DNA of 64,000 bases from Bacillus sp. FJAT-27264. GTDB taxonomy: Bacteria > Bacillota > Bacilli > Paenibacillales > Paenibacillaceae. Both the position numbers and the translations under genes were made by a program. The stretch covers positions 1,049,926 through 1,113,925 of the forward strand of contig NZ_MAQW01000001.1 in assembly GCF_001682855.1 (NCBI RefSeq), written 5' to 3'. Each line of letters starts with the position of its first letter. Positions within the stretch are counted from its first letter, which is position 1. The notes below the pieces were generated by a model. It saw only the letters and a list, made by a program, of their open reading frames with translations. It made no database searches and had not been told where the DNA came from. Of this stretch, positions 8,631 through 16,578 are shown piece by piece.

Positions 8631-10395
8631 GTTGCTCCGCCTCCCCTGTCTGTGATTCAAGAATGGTCCGATACAGCTTCGAACTGGCCATCAGCTCATC
8701 ATGCGAGCCATGCCCAATCAGGTGACCTTCATCCAGCAGCAAAATCAGGTCTGCCGATACCGTAGAGCTGATCTTCTGAGTAATCAGGAATGTCGTACAG
8801 GACATTTCTTTCAAGGCCTGAAGCAGCAAACCTTCGGTCACCGCGTCCAGTGCACTTGTACTGTCATCAAGAATCAGTATGGCCGGCTTGCGGACAAGAG
8901 CCCGGGCAATCGTCAGTCGCTGCTTCTGCCCCCCGGATAGATTAACGCCACGTTGTCCCAGCAGCGTATCGTAGCCCTTCGGCAGATTAGCGATCGTCTC
9001 ATGAATCTGGGCTGCTGCCGCCGCCTGCTCAATCTCCTCCTGGGTGGCATGCTCATTGCCCCAGGCGATATTCTCCCGCACCGTGCCGCTGAAGAGCAGC
9101 ACTTCCTGCGGAACATAGCCGATGGCGCCGCGAAGCTGCGTGAGATCCAGCTTAGCAGAGTTCACTCCATCCACTGTGATCGTCCCGCCACTTTCTTCAT
9201 AGAGACGGGGAATCAGTCCGACGAGTGAGGATTTTCCAGAACCGGTAGCGCCCATGATTGCCACTCGCTGCCCTGGCTGCACCGCAAACGACACATCCTC
9301 CAGCACAGCGATTTCGCTGCCGGGATAGCGGAAGCTCACCTGGTCAAAAACAACACTACCCTTGATCGCTGCCATAGGTACATCGGCATTCCCTGAGTTT
9401 GGTGTCGCATGTGATGAAAAGCCCAACGCTCCTGCCGTCCCGTCCGAAGCCGGGTTGCCGGCGGCCATAACCTCCCCAATCCGCTGTGAGGACGCGCGGG
9501 CGCGGGAGAAGGTCACTACAATCCACGACAGTGCGGATAATGATCCGATCGTTCGCAGTGAGTAGTTGATCACTGCAACCGTCTCTCCCAGCGTGGCACT
9601 TCCCGTAGAAATATCCACACGCCCGAACCATAGAACGGCCACGATCGCAGCATTTACAATCAATAGAATGAATGGCATCGTAGTCTCTGTGAGTCGAAGT
9701 GCAGATATCGTTGTTTTCATCAAATTGCCGCTAAAGTTAGCAAAACGGCCAATCTCATGGCCCATCCGCACGAAGACCCGAATCAGACGAATACCTGTCA
9801 GGTTTTCCTGAATAACACTGTTTACGCCGTCAAGCCGGTTCTGAACCGTACGGAATAGAGCCGAGGCTTTTTTCATCACCCAATATAAAAACACGATCAG
9901 TATGGGCAACGTTACTGCGAGGAGCAGGCCCAGCTTAACGTGCACGACCAGCGCCATAATAACACTGCCCAATACCACGAGCGGAACCCGGGTCATAAAA
10001 CGCAGACTCATGAACACCGTATCCTGTAGCTGCGACACATCAACGGTTAGACGGGTAATCAGCGACGAGGTGGCAAAGCGGTTAAACACTTCATAAGTGA
10101 AGCCTTGTACCTTCTCATACAACCGATCCCGCAGATCGAAGGCAAAGCTTTGACTGGCATGTGAAGCGAGAAAAGAACTAAGTACACCAGCTATAAATGC
10201 TACAACTGCGCTACCAATGAGCACCCCACCCCATAGCCATACCACCGATGCATTCTGCTGCCTGATTCCATCATCAATAATCTTGGAAATCAGAAGGGGC
10301 TGGGACAATTCCACAGCTAGCTCAATAACCATCATAACCAGTGCAGCAATGGAGGCGACTCTGTATTTTTTGAGAAAAGAAAAGATTATGTCCAT
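8611..10395 (-). CDS. ABC exporter half-transporter (degenerate-site partner)
   Basis: 594 residues starting at the ATG at 10395 (GGAGG nine bases upstream; the ATG two codons earlier is too close to it). Membrane domain in the first 320 residues, then a nucleotide-binding domain with Walker A GATGSGKSS and signature LSGGQKQR. Walker B reads LILDDSTSALD, with Asp instead of the catalytic Glu, and the switch segment reads ITQKIS, with Gln where the His should be. This is the pattern of the degenerate half of heterodimeric exporters, matching the altered signature in the partner gene. A linker of about 40 residues before the ATPase domain is unusually rich in Gly, Ala and Ser. Confidence 0.88.
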   Translation of the reverse strand: MDIIFSFLKKYRVASIAALVMMVIELAVELSQPLLISKIIDDGIRQQNASVVWLWGGVLIGSAVVAFIAGVLSSFLASHASQSFAFDLRDRLYEKVQGFTYEVFNRFATSSLITRLTVDVSQLQDTVFMSLRFMTRVPLVVLGSVIMALVVHVKLGLLLAVTLPILIVFLYWVMKKASALFRTVQNRLDGVNSVIQENLTGIRLIRVFVRMGHEIGRFANFSGNLMKTTISALRLTETTMPFILLIVNAAIVAVLWFGRVDISTGSATLGETVAVINYSLRTIGSLSALSWIVVTFSRARASSQRIGEVMAAGNPASDGTAGALGFSSHATPNSGNADVPMAAIKGSVVFDQVSFRYPGSEIAVLEDVSFAVQPGQRVAIMGATGSGKSSLVGLIPRLYEESGGTITVDGVNSAKLDLTQLRGAIGYVPQEVLLFSGTVRENIAWGNEHATQEEIEQAAAAAQIHETIANLPKGYDTLLGQRGVNLSGGQKQRLTIARALVRKPAILILDDSTSALDAVTEGLLLQALKEMSCTTFLITQKISSTVSADLILLLDEGHLIGHGSHDELMASSKLYRTILESQTGEAEQHVESLT

Positions 10396-10435
10396 AAGCA
10401 TTTCCTCCGTAATATTCCATTACCCGTTATTCTGC

Positions 10436-10645
10436 TTATTCATACAATGCTTCCCGCAAGCGGGTAGACATAGTGGATGACTGGCCTGTTTTCAAAATCA
10501 CCCGTCTCAATGCCTTGTTACTACGATTACTCTCCGCCAGATCCGCAAGCATCTCTTCCATAAGAAGCTTAGCCGCCCCGGATAAATCCCCGTTCGCCTC
10601 AAGAGCCGCTATCCGTTCCTTGTAGTCATCGTGTTGCTCAGCCAT
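10436..10645 (-). CDS. Small conserved-looking acidic protein
   Basis: 69 residues from ATG 10645, where AAGGAGGG sits 7 bases upstream; the longer in-frame reading to 10699 lacks a ribosome site. It is helical and charged (YKERIAALEANGDLSGAAKLLMEEML), with no membrane segment. It is 40 bases upstream of the ABC exporter pair on the same strand and may be its first cistron, perhaps a regulator or adaptor. I do not recognise the family. Confidence 0.6.
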   Translation of the reverse strand: MAEQHDDYKERIAALEANGDLSGAAKLLMEEMLADLAESNRSNKALRRVILKTGQSSTMSTRLREALYE

Positions 10646-10877
10646 GTCATTCCCTCCTTTCTTCACACGGTTGAAACCGTGCCTGTCATACGAACTCATG
10701 TTTTACTGCAATAGAATTAATTATAGCATATCCTGTCAGAATGATCTTTACGATAACCTGAGCATAAGAAGCTGCTGAACGCATTATTGACACTGGCTTC
10801 ACCGGTGCCGAATATGATACTCTGTTAAGGTCGCAATTTTCGGGATCATAATCAAGCGGGTACCAACGAAAGGATAG

Positions 10878-11453
10878 ATGGACGTGGCACAGTTGTTTTT
10901 TAGATACGGGGCAATGAACAGTGGAAAATCCATAGAGATATTGAAAGTCGCGCATAACTACGAGGAGCAGGGAAAATCGGTGCTGATGTTCACGCCCTCC
11001 ATTGATAACCGGGACGAAGTGGGCTATATCACCTCACGTATCGGATTGCGCAAGCAAGCCATTCCGATTGACGATAACACCGATATCTTCGGAATTGTTA
11101 GCAGAAATCTGCCCAAGCCTCACTGTGTATTAATCGACGAGTGCCAGTTTCTGAATAAGGACGGCATTCTGCAGCTTGTGCGGATTGTCGATGAGCTGGA
11201 TATTCCGGTGATGGCGTTCGGGCTCAAAAATGATTTTCAGAACAACCTCTTCGAAGGCAGTAAATATATGCTGATCTATGCGGACAAAATCGAGGAGATG
11301 AAGACGATCTGCTGGTTCTGTGAACGCAAGGCAACTATGGCCCTCCGCGTGGAGAACGGCAAACCCGTTTACAGCGGTAAACAGATTCAGATCGGCGGCA
11401 ATGAAGCATACTATCCTGTGTGCCGCAGATGCCACAAGAATCCTCCTTTGTAA
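10878..11453 (+). CDS. tdk: Thymidine kinase
   Basis: 191 residues, the typical length of type-II thymidine kinase, which phosphorylates thymidine (and deoxyuridine) with ATP in pyrimidine salvage. Seen: P-loop GAMNSGKS near residue 11, Walker B-like LIDECQF near residue 87, and the zinc-binding lasso domain with CWFC and CRRC pairs near the C-terminus. AAAGGA precedes the ATG. Followed at once by its own terminator, so it is monocistronic. Confidence 0.93.
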   Translation: MDVAQLFFRYGAMNSGKSIEILKVAHNYEEQGKSVLMFTPSIDNRDEVGYITSRIGLRKQAIPIDDNTDIFGIVSRNLPKPHCVLIDECQFLNKDGILQLVRIVDELDIPVMAFGLKNDFQNNLFEGSKYMLIYADKIEEMKTICWFCERKATMALRVENGKPVYSGKQIQIGGNEAYYPVCRRCHKNPPL

Positions 11454-11460
11454 CGATAAA

Positions 11461-11498
11461 AGCATTCCGGACCGGATCACGGTTGGAATGCTTTTTTT
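11461..11498 (+). terminator. Terminator of tdk
   Basis: Stem GCATTCC / GGAATGC with a 16-base loop, followed by TTTTTTT, starting 7 bases after the tdk stop. Confidence 0.85.
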
Positions 11499-11507
11499 AA
11501 ATCAAAG

Positions 11508-11762
11508 TTAGCGTATGCCCTGCAGTGCCCTGTGCTCGTCTTTCTTCTGCACATATAGCTCGTATTTAGGATTGGGTCGTCCTCCAGCCCTAGTACGCTG
11601 GTTCAAGCCTGCGCTTCCCCCATCAATCTTGGAACGATGCGGTATGCCTTCAGCAAGCAGATGATTCTTAACCTTGAGATATTGCATCTGATCGAATGTG
11701 GTGTACAGCAAGAAGCGTTCCCTTGGAATAAAAAAATCCAGTATGCTTCGCAACAGACCCAA
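11508..11762 (-). CDS. Small soluble protein, DUF2007-like
   Basis: 84 residues from a TTG start at 11762 with AAGGAGGGG upstream. The plan (LLYTTF...YLKVKNHLLAEGIPHR...YELYVQKKDEHRALQ) resembles the small DUF2007 domain of putative signal-transducing proteins: an alpha-beta fold that ends in a YxLYV strand followed by a helix. A Gly/Arg-rich loop lies in the middle. No catalytic residues can be named. It is convergent with tdk and shares the terminator region. Confidence 0.5.
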   Translation of the reverse strand: MGLLRSILDFFIPRERFLLYTTFDQMQYLKVKNHLLAEGIPHRSKIDGGSAGLNQRTRAGGRPNPKYELYVQKKDEHRALQGIR

Positions 11763-11829
11763 TATTTCCCCTCCTTCTCTTCATCAAATACATTATTAAG
11801 AATTTTTTGCCGAAAAGTGTCATTTCCCG

Positions 11830-11858
11830 TTGTTGTATTTTAGCATATTATGTATACT
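11830..11858 (+). promoter_or_regulatory. Candidate sigma-A promoter of the agr-like operon
   Basis: TTGTTG (11830-11835), 17-base spacer, TATACT (11853-11858); 47 bases upstream of the first ATG. A clear pair of LytTR-type direct repeats upstream of it was not found by eye. Confidence 0.5.
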
Positions 11859-11905
11859 GTTTGGTAGATTAAGGATTTATTAGTCTGATCACCGGGAGTG
11901 TCGGT

Positions 11906-12562
11906 ATGTTGGATTTTGTGCTTTTTATGTTTTTTTCAGTTATAGAGAGCTCAGCATTATTTTATTTCGCATTTAAAGTTTTTAAAATTGATTTGTACAT
12001 AAAAGAAATGATATTTGCAGGCTTTATCATGGCCTTTTTCTCTTATACTATTCGAATTGTATATGGTTTGGATGAAATTGATATTTTAGTGCAATACTTA
12101 TTAGTTTTTTGCTTTTTGTGGCAATTATTTCGTATCCATATCTTCTATGCCGCAATCATGACGGGTATGGCCTATCAAACCTATATGCTTATTCAATCCC
12201 TTGTATATTTAATCCTGAACAGAACATTGATTACTACACTTCACGTTCCTACCAATTCAATAAGAACATATTTCCTTCAGTGCTTATCAGCTCTATTAGT
12301 TTTTTCTATAGCTTTTTATGTGGGCAAGAAGAGAAAGGGATTTGATTTCATTCCTGATAAACCTGATGGCAAAATAAATATAAGTCGCAGTGAAAAGATA
12401 CTGTTCACCTTGTCGTTTCCTTCTATTACTATGGTCGTACTAATGCTCTACCTTTTTAATAATACATCCCCATACTTTAGTTTGATGCCTCTGTTCTATG
12501 CAATCATTCTATACAGTTACTTATATCTTTCAAGAAAAAAGAATCTGGGAGATACGATATGA
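11906..12562 (+). CDS. Agr-operon membrane protein: receptor-like sensor domain without kinase
   Basis: 218 residues, almost entirely hydrophobic, with about six membrane helices and a short charged loop around residues 140-160 (KKRKGFDFIPDKPDGKINISRSEK). It ends SRKKN a few residues after the last helix. It has the size and helix count of the N-terminal peptide-sensing half of AgrC-type sensors, but no DHp helix, no phosphoacceptor His box and no GHKL ATPase domain; the stop overlaps the agrB start (ATGA), so nothing is missing through a frameshift nearby. It could bind the autoinducer, export it, or hold the LytTR protein at the membrane. GGGAG precedes the ATG. Confidence 0.6.
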   Translation: MLDFVLFMFFSVIESSALFYFAFKVFKIDLYIKEMIFAGFIMAFFSYTIRIVYGLDEIDILVQYLLVFCFLWQLFRIHIFYAAIMTGMAYQTYMLIQSLVYLILNRTLITTLHVPTNSIRTYFLQCLSALLVFSIAFYVGKKRKGFDFIPDKPDGKINISRSEKILFTLSFPSITMVVLMLYLFNNTSPYFSLMPLFYAIILYSYLYLSRKKNLGDTI

Positions 12563-13083
12563 ATAAATTAGCATACAAAATTTCCTGTTTTATAAAACAT
12601 ACCAATCCAGAAGAAACATCCTCTGTTGAAGTAATGCAGTATGCTTTAAATATAATATTGAATACTATGGTGATTTTTCTCGGTACTTTGATGCTGGGCT
12701 GGTTACTAGGTGACTTGAATGAGTCCATCATCTTTATATTATGCTTCTCGTCATTACGATTTCTCTCAGGTGGGTTTCATCTTAAAACCGCTACAGCTTG
12801 CAACATTGTTACGATTTTACTATGTACCCTAACTCCCTATTTGATTACCTTTCCAAGTAATCTAGTTTGGATCATCAACATCATAAGCTTGCTAATCATG
12901 TTTTTGTTCGCACCAAACCCGGACAAAAATGCCCAAATACACCCTCAGTGGTATCCTATGCTAAAAACACTCTCAACAATCCTGGTTTTTCTGAACTTCT
13001 TCATTGGCTCCACTGTTATAGGACTTGCTTTCTTAGCACAGGCCTTAACAATAATACCTTGGAAAAGGAGGAATAAATCATGA
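12559..13083 (+). CDS. agrB: AgrB-like peptide-processing membrane protease
   Basis: 174 residues, five or six membrane helices. AgrB cuts the C-terminal tail off the AgrD propeptide and closes the (thio)lactone ring. The catalytic pair is visible: His74 in SGGFH and Cys81 in TATAC, seven residues apart as in Staphylococcus aureus AgrB (His77/Cys84). The RFLSGGFH block is the family hallmark. Its start overlaps the upstream gene by ATGA and its stop overlaps the agrD-like start by TCATGA, so the three are translationally coupled. Confidence 0.88.
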   Translation: MNKLAYKISCFIKHTNPEETSSVEVMQYALNIILNTMVIFLGTLMLGWLLGDLNESIIFILCFSSLRFLSGGFHLKTATACNIVTILLCTLTPYLITFPSNLVWIINIISLLIMFLFAPNPDKNAQIHPQWYPMLKTLSTILVFLNFFIGSTVIGLAFLAQALTIIPWKRRNKS

Positions 13084-13199
13084 AGAAAACTGCAGCCAAA
13101 CTTACCTCTTCAACTCTTTCCGCATCTGCCCGTTTTTTTGCATCCGTCTTGAAGATTGGATTACACAGCCCAGAAATCCCAAAAGAACTGCGGAAGTAG
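13080..13199 (+). CDS. agrD: AgrD-like cyclic-peptide autoinducer precursor (39 residues, no Cys)
   Basis: The ATG at 13080 overlaps the agrB stop, and AAAGGAGG lies just upstream. The product has the AgrD layout: a basic amphipathic N-terminus (MKKTAAKLTSSTLSASARFF), a short core, and the acidic-proline tail PEIPKELRK, which is the recognition tail conserved in AgrD and LamD peptides (for example IPDELRK, VPKEL). It has no cysteine at all, so a thiolactone is impossible; a serine lactone is the natural alternative, with Ser22 in SVLKI or Ser30 as candidates. The precise ring is inference. Confidence 0.75.
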   Translation: MKKTAAKLTSSTLSASARFFASVLKIGLHSPEIPKELRK

Positions 13200-13220
13200 T
13201 CGAACAAGGATGGGGAAAAC

Positions 13221-13553
13221 ATGCGTGTCTTGCTAAATGACGGTTCCTCCCAGGAAGTTCTGGAGGAAGAAATATTGTATTTCTCCAATTACAAAAATAC
13301 GATATTCGTCCATACGAAAGAAGGCGAATTTGTTCTCCCCACCACGCTTTCCGATCTTTTCGCCGCTTATGGTAGCAAAGGCTTTGAACGTCTGGACCGC
13401 AGCAACGTCGTGAACATCAACAATATTGACGGTTATGATTCCGAACGGAAGATCGTTTTTTTCAATCAAGGGGAGCAATTCACTAACGTCTCGGAATCAA
13501 ACGAAGCCCGAATCAAAAAGTATCTGTATAACCGCAACGAAACACGGGATTAA
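13221..13553 (+). CDS. LytTR DNA-binding protein without receiver domain
   Basis: 110 residues, almost exactly one LytTR domain: beta strands EEEILYFSNYKNTIFVHTKEGEF, a central helix TTLSDLFAAYGSKGFERLDRSNVVN (the usual RxHrsyiVN position), and NNIDGYDSERKIVFF. There is no N-terminal receiver, so it cannot be regulated by aspartyl phosphorylation as AgrA is. Last gene of the agr-like operon, 21 bases after agrD. Free-standing LytTR regulators paired with a membrane protein that restrains them are known as LytTR regulatory systems (HdrRM, BrsRM in Streptococcus); that is the best model here. Confidence 0.8.
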   Translation: MRVLLNDGSSQEVLEEEILYFSNYKNTIFVHTKEGEFVLPTTLSDLFAAYGSKGFERLDRSNVVNINNIDGYDSERKIVFFNQGEQFTNVSESNEARIKKYLYNRNETRD

Positions 13554-13560
13554 AAACAAA

Positions 13561-13605
13561 AACGGCGACTCTGTCCTCCATAAGGGATAGGTCGCCGTTT
13601 TGTTT
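13561..13605 (+). terminator. Terminator of the agr-like operon
   Basis: Outer stem AACGGCGAC / GTCGCCGTT with an inner stem CTGTCC / GGATAG and a TTTTGTTT tail, starting 7 bases after the LytTR stop. Confidence 0.85.
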
Positions 13606-13766
13606 CTCCGAATACATATTTTACACAAAAAGTTAATTATCGCTTAAAGTCTATAATAAGTAAAGATAAATTCGCAGTGCGAATGGCAGGGGACGGATTC
13701 AATTCCAAATGGTACCATTTATATTAGGGTCCTGATCCTATTCTTACTACTCTTTGGAGGAATCCT

Positions 13767-13955
13767 ATGGATTATCATTTTCATCCCATTCCGCGCCCAT
13801 CATCACTTGAGATGCTATCCGATGAACAATTGGTAGATATCTATGAACTCGCGATCGAAGCTAAGGCCTCTCCAGAATTTATCGATATTATTAAAAATGT
13901 CATGAGTCGCCGAAAACTTTTCAATAAATTCTCTTCTAAGCAAGAAGCACCTTAA
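13767..13955 (+). CDS. sda: Sda-like sporulation histidine kinase inhibitor
   Basis: 62 residues with TTTGGAGGA ahead of the ATG. Residues 13-48 (LEMLSDEQLVDIY, EAKASPEFIDIIKNVMSRR) match the helical hairpin of Sda: LSDE.L...Y..A......FI..I..E..RR. Sda binds the dimerisation domain of KinA-type kinases and blocks phosphoryl flow to Spo0A when replication is disturbed. Here it has an extra N-terminal arm of about 12 residues (HFHPIPRPSS) that B. subtilis Sda lacks. It stands alone, between the agr-like operon and a convergent gene. I saw no convincing cluster of DnaA boxes upstream. Confidence 0.75.
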   Translation: MDYHFHPIPRPSSLEMLSDEQLVDIYELAIEAKASPEFIDIIKNVMSRRKLFNKFSSKQEAP

Positions 13956-14026
13956 GCTTGAATATTTCAGATAACCTAACGACTGATTGTCTACTATAAC
14001 AACTCGTTGTTCAGCAGACCTGAACA

Positions 14027-14073
14027 TAAAAAACCAGGCACCCCTACTCGGAGCGATGCCTGGTTTCTTTTTA
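14027..14073. terminator. Bidirectional terminator after sda
   Basis: Stem ACCAGGCA (14033-14040) / TGCCTGGT (14057-14064), T-rich on the plus side (TTTCTTTTT) and A-rich before it, so it can serve both sda and the convergent gene ending at 14096. Confidence 0.8.
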
Positions 14074-14095
14074 AATCATATTGCTCACTGCAATA

Positions 14096-14404
14096 CTATT
14101 CAACAATCTCTGTCTTGAAGACATTGTCTAATTTGACGCCAATTCTTTTCTTCAAAGGGACTTTAACATCACGGCCTAGCTCTTTAAAGAAGGTATCCGC
14201 ATCACAGTTAACGTTCTTGGCCAACGCGGTCAGCACACCATCTCCAACAATGTTCGTGTTGCTCTCCGCAGGTATGTCTACTTCAATATCATACTTTTTA
14301 GTTAGAGTTCTGATATATCTCGTAAAGATCTCCAGCAGTTCCTCGTTGTTAAAGTATTCAATGGCTGCCTTTCCTTTGCTGGTGAATTTCATGGTAATCT
14401 TCAA
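14096..14404 (-). CDS. Small soluble protein of unknown function
   Basis: About 102 residues from a TTG at 14404, chosen because AAAAGGGG lies 7 bases upstream; an ATG four codons on (MKFTSKGKAA) is the alternative, and a frame to 14431 is open but lacks a ribosome site. The protein is mixed alpha/beta with charged helices (NNEELLEIFTRYIRTL, DADTFFKELGRD) and no membrane segment or known motif. Monocistronic, ending at the shared terminator. Confidence 0.55.
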   Translation of the reverse strand: MKITMKFTSKGKAAIEYFNNEELLEIFTRYIRTLTKKYDIEVDIPAESNTNIVGDGVLTALAKNVNCDADTFFKELGRDVKVPLKKRIGVKLDNVFKTEIVE

Positions 14405-14625
14405 TAGCGTATCCCCTTTTCTCTTCCCCATTGGTAATGTATGCTCTGATTCAACTTAAAATAGATGGCTGTAAGAAAGGGCAACAGATTCATTTCTTTC
14501 AGTACGATCCTATCTCTAATCATAACACATCAGGACAAGGGATGGTAAAGGGTTCGCTCAGAGAAGATTTTATCCAAATATTACATGAGCTTTGCCCCGT
14601 CCAAATTCTTCGGCATGCTTGCCAT

Positions 14626-14775
14626 TTAGAAAGGAAATTTAAGAACAACCACCAATAAGATTATTATTCCAACAATCACCGATATTAATCCCCGTTTGTC
14701 TTTTCTCCTTCTATAAAAGTATGCTCCATTAAATATAACCGCACCACACATCGTTACCATCGACCATGTACGCAT
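14626..14775 (-). CDS. Possible 49-residue two-helix membrane peptide
   Basis: A frame from ATG 14775 to TAA 14626 encodes two hydrophobic segments (WSMVTMCGAVIFNGAYFY and LISVIVGIIILLVVVL) separated by RRRKDKRG, a plausible hairpin with the basic loop inside. There is no strong ribosome site at the ATG, so it may be the remnant of a longer membrane protein. The rest of 14432-14956 shows nothing I can name. Confidence 0.3.
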   Translation of the reverse strand: MRTWSMVTMCGAVIFNGAYFYRRRKDKRGLISVIVGIIILLVVVLKFPF

Positions 14776-14956
14776 GGCTTGATCAGCGGGATTATACCAT
14801 TAGAAAGCCCACCTGATTAAAGGCAGGGTAACCGGACATTCCAATGATTAAAGTATATTGAACTTGGGACTTTATGTAAATCAATTTTCAAAATACGGAG
14901 ACTGTGAAACATAACTAACGAATGATCACAGTTCTACAGAGCCTCTTTCCCGCTGT

Positions 14957-14986
14957 GCATAGACTTTTTTGGCACTGGTCATAATA
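14957..14986 (+). promoter_or_regulatory. Sigma-G promoter of the germinant receptor operon
   Basis: GCATA (14957-14961), 18-base spacer, CATAATA (14980-14986): a full match to the sigma-G consensus GHATR-N18-CATWHTA used for forespore genes such as ger operons. It is 36 bases upstream of the chosen first start and argues against a start at 14995. Confidence 0.8.
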
Positions 14987-15021
14987 GGAAAGAAATGTGC
15001 ACCGGAGAGAAGGTTCTGTTC

Positions 15022-16578
15022 ATGCAGAGAAAATCGTCCGCCTTTATGCATCACAAAAATGAATCTCAAAGCATGCCTGAATATGCGAAAATTCCGATCT
15101 ATACAGAGATTGATTCCAATACAAAACGTATTCGTCTTGATTTGGGAGAAAGCGATGACGTTGTTATTCGCATGGTTTGTTATGAACATACGGAAAAAGC
15201 AGCGGCGGCGATCATCTATGTGGATGGAATGTCAGATTCGGCTATCATTAATCAATATCTAACAGATGTACTAATCGGAAATATGAGAGGCATTAACTTA
15301 CGTAATAATGAGACCAACGATGGCCCGGCTTTGCTAGCCAGAGAGCTACTGATCGGCATAGGTTCGATTCAAACCGTGACAGAATTCGGTTCCTTGTACA
15401 AAAGCTTGCTGTCCGGTGAGGCCATTATTGTGCTGGATGGCTCTGATTTTGCCTATTGTGCCGATATCCGGCAGTGGAAGGGTCGTGAAATCGGTGAGTC
15501 CAGCAATCAGACATCGATACGCGGACCAAGAGAAAGCTTCAACGAAACGTTGCGCACCAATACGGCATTGGTAAGAAGAAAAATAAAAGATCCCCGACTT
15601 TGGTTGGAGACGTATGCTATCGGATCTGTGACACAAACCGATGTAACGATGATGTACATTAACGGTGTTGCCAAGCCTTCTGTCATTGAAATGACCAGAT
15701 CACGTTTACAATCCATTGAGATCGACAGCATCCTTGACAGCGGCTATATCGAGGAATTAATAGAGGATGGCAAATACTCACTGTTTCCCACCGTTTATAA
15801 TACGGAGCTTCCCGATAACGTCGCCGCCCAATTGCTGGAAGGGAAAGTCGCCATTCTGGTGGACGGAACACCCAATGCGCTACTTGTCCCTACCCAGATG
15901 ATCACCTTCTTTCAATCCCCGGAGGATTATTACCAGCGGTCCGTCTATGCGAGCTTGCTGCGCCTTTTACGGTTCATCGGCTTCTTCATTTCTTTGTTAT
16001 TCCCGTCCCTTTATATTGCCATTACGACGTTTCACCGTGACATGCTTCCGGCTCCCCTACTAATCAGCCTGGCCGCGCAGCGCGAGGGCGTACCTTTTCC
16101 CGCGTTTGTCGAGGCTACTATTATGGAAGTGACCTTCGAGATATTGCGTGAAGCCGGCTTACGCATGCCCAAGGCCACCGGACAAGCGGTATCTGTGGTC
16201 GGTACGCTCGTCATTGGTCAAGCTGCAGTAGAAGCTGGGATTGTGTCCGCCGCAATGGTAATTGTCGTTGCTGTTACAGCGATCTCCACATTCACGATTC
16301 CTGCATACAGCATGTCGATTCCGATCCGAATTTTGCGATTTCTTTTCATGATTGTAGCCGCCAGCTTTGGTCTTCTTGGTATATTCATGGCCATTTTCGT
16401 ATTACTGCTCCATCTTTGTGCGCTTCGTTCCTTTGGAGAGCCCTACCTGTCGCCCATTTCCCCCTACCGGGAAATAGAAATGCAGGACTCCCTGCTGCGG
16501 ATGCCAAGGTGGCTAATGTTCAGACGTTCTGAAACTGCAGTGGGAAGAGGCAAGGAAAGGTTACGTAAACATGGATAA
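15022..16578 (+). CDS. Spore germinant receptor subunit A (GerAA/GerKA type)
   Basis: 518 residues from ATG 15022; GGAGAGAAGG lies upstream, and the earlier ATG at 14995 would fall at the expected transcription start. The A subunit has a large N-terminal soluble part (about 1-310), with the family segments RLDLGESDDVVIR, NRTNTALVRRKIKDPRLW-like and the SEDYYQR stretch before the membrane, then four or five helices that include FHRDMLPAPLLISLAAQREGVPFPAF and EVTFEILREAGLRMPKATGQAVS, both strongly conserved. It sits in the inner spore membrane. First gene of an A-C-D-B operon; its stop overlaps the next gene by 8 bases. Confidence 0.92.
   Translation: MQRKSSAFMHHKNESQSMPEYAKIPIYTEIDSNTKRIRLDLGESDDVVIRMVCYEHTEKAAAAIIYVDGMSDSAIINQYLTDVLIGNMRGINLRNNETNDGPALLARELLIGIGSIQTVTEFGSLYKSLLSGEAIIVLDGSDFAYCADIRQWKGREIGESSNQTSIRGPRESFNETLRTNTALVRRKIKDPRLWLETYAIGSVTQTDVTMMYINGVAKPSVIEMTRSRLQSIEIDSILDSGYIEELIEDGKYSLFPTVYNTELPDNVAAQLLEGKVAILVDGTPNALLVPTQMITFFQSPEDYYQRSVYASLLRLLRFIGFFISLLFPSLYIAITTFHRDMLPAPLLISLAAQREGVPFPAFVEATIMEVTFEILREAGLRMPKATGQAVSVVGTLVIGQAAVEAGIVSAAMVIVVAVTAISTFTIPAYSMSIPIRILRFLFMIVAASFGLLGIFMAIFVLLLHLCALRSFGEPYLSPISPYREIEMQDSLLRMPRWLMFRRSETAVGRGKERLRKHG

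Noticed and set aside
14431..14658. 75-codon plus-strand frame upstream of the ger operon
   Set aside because: No ribosome site and no protein-like pattern; the minus-strand two-helix frame is a slightly better but still weak candidate.
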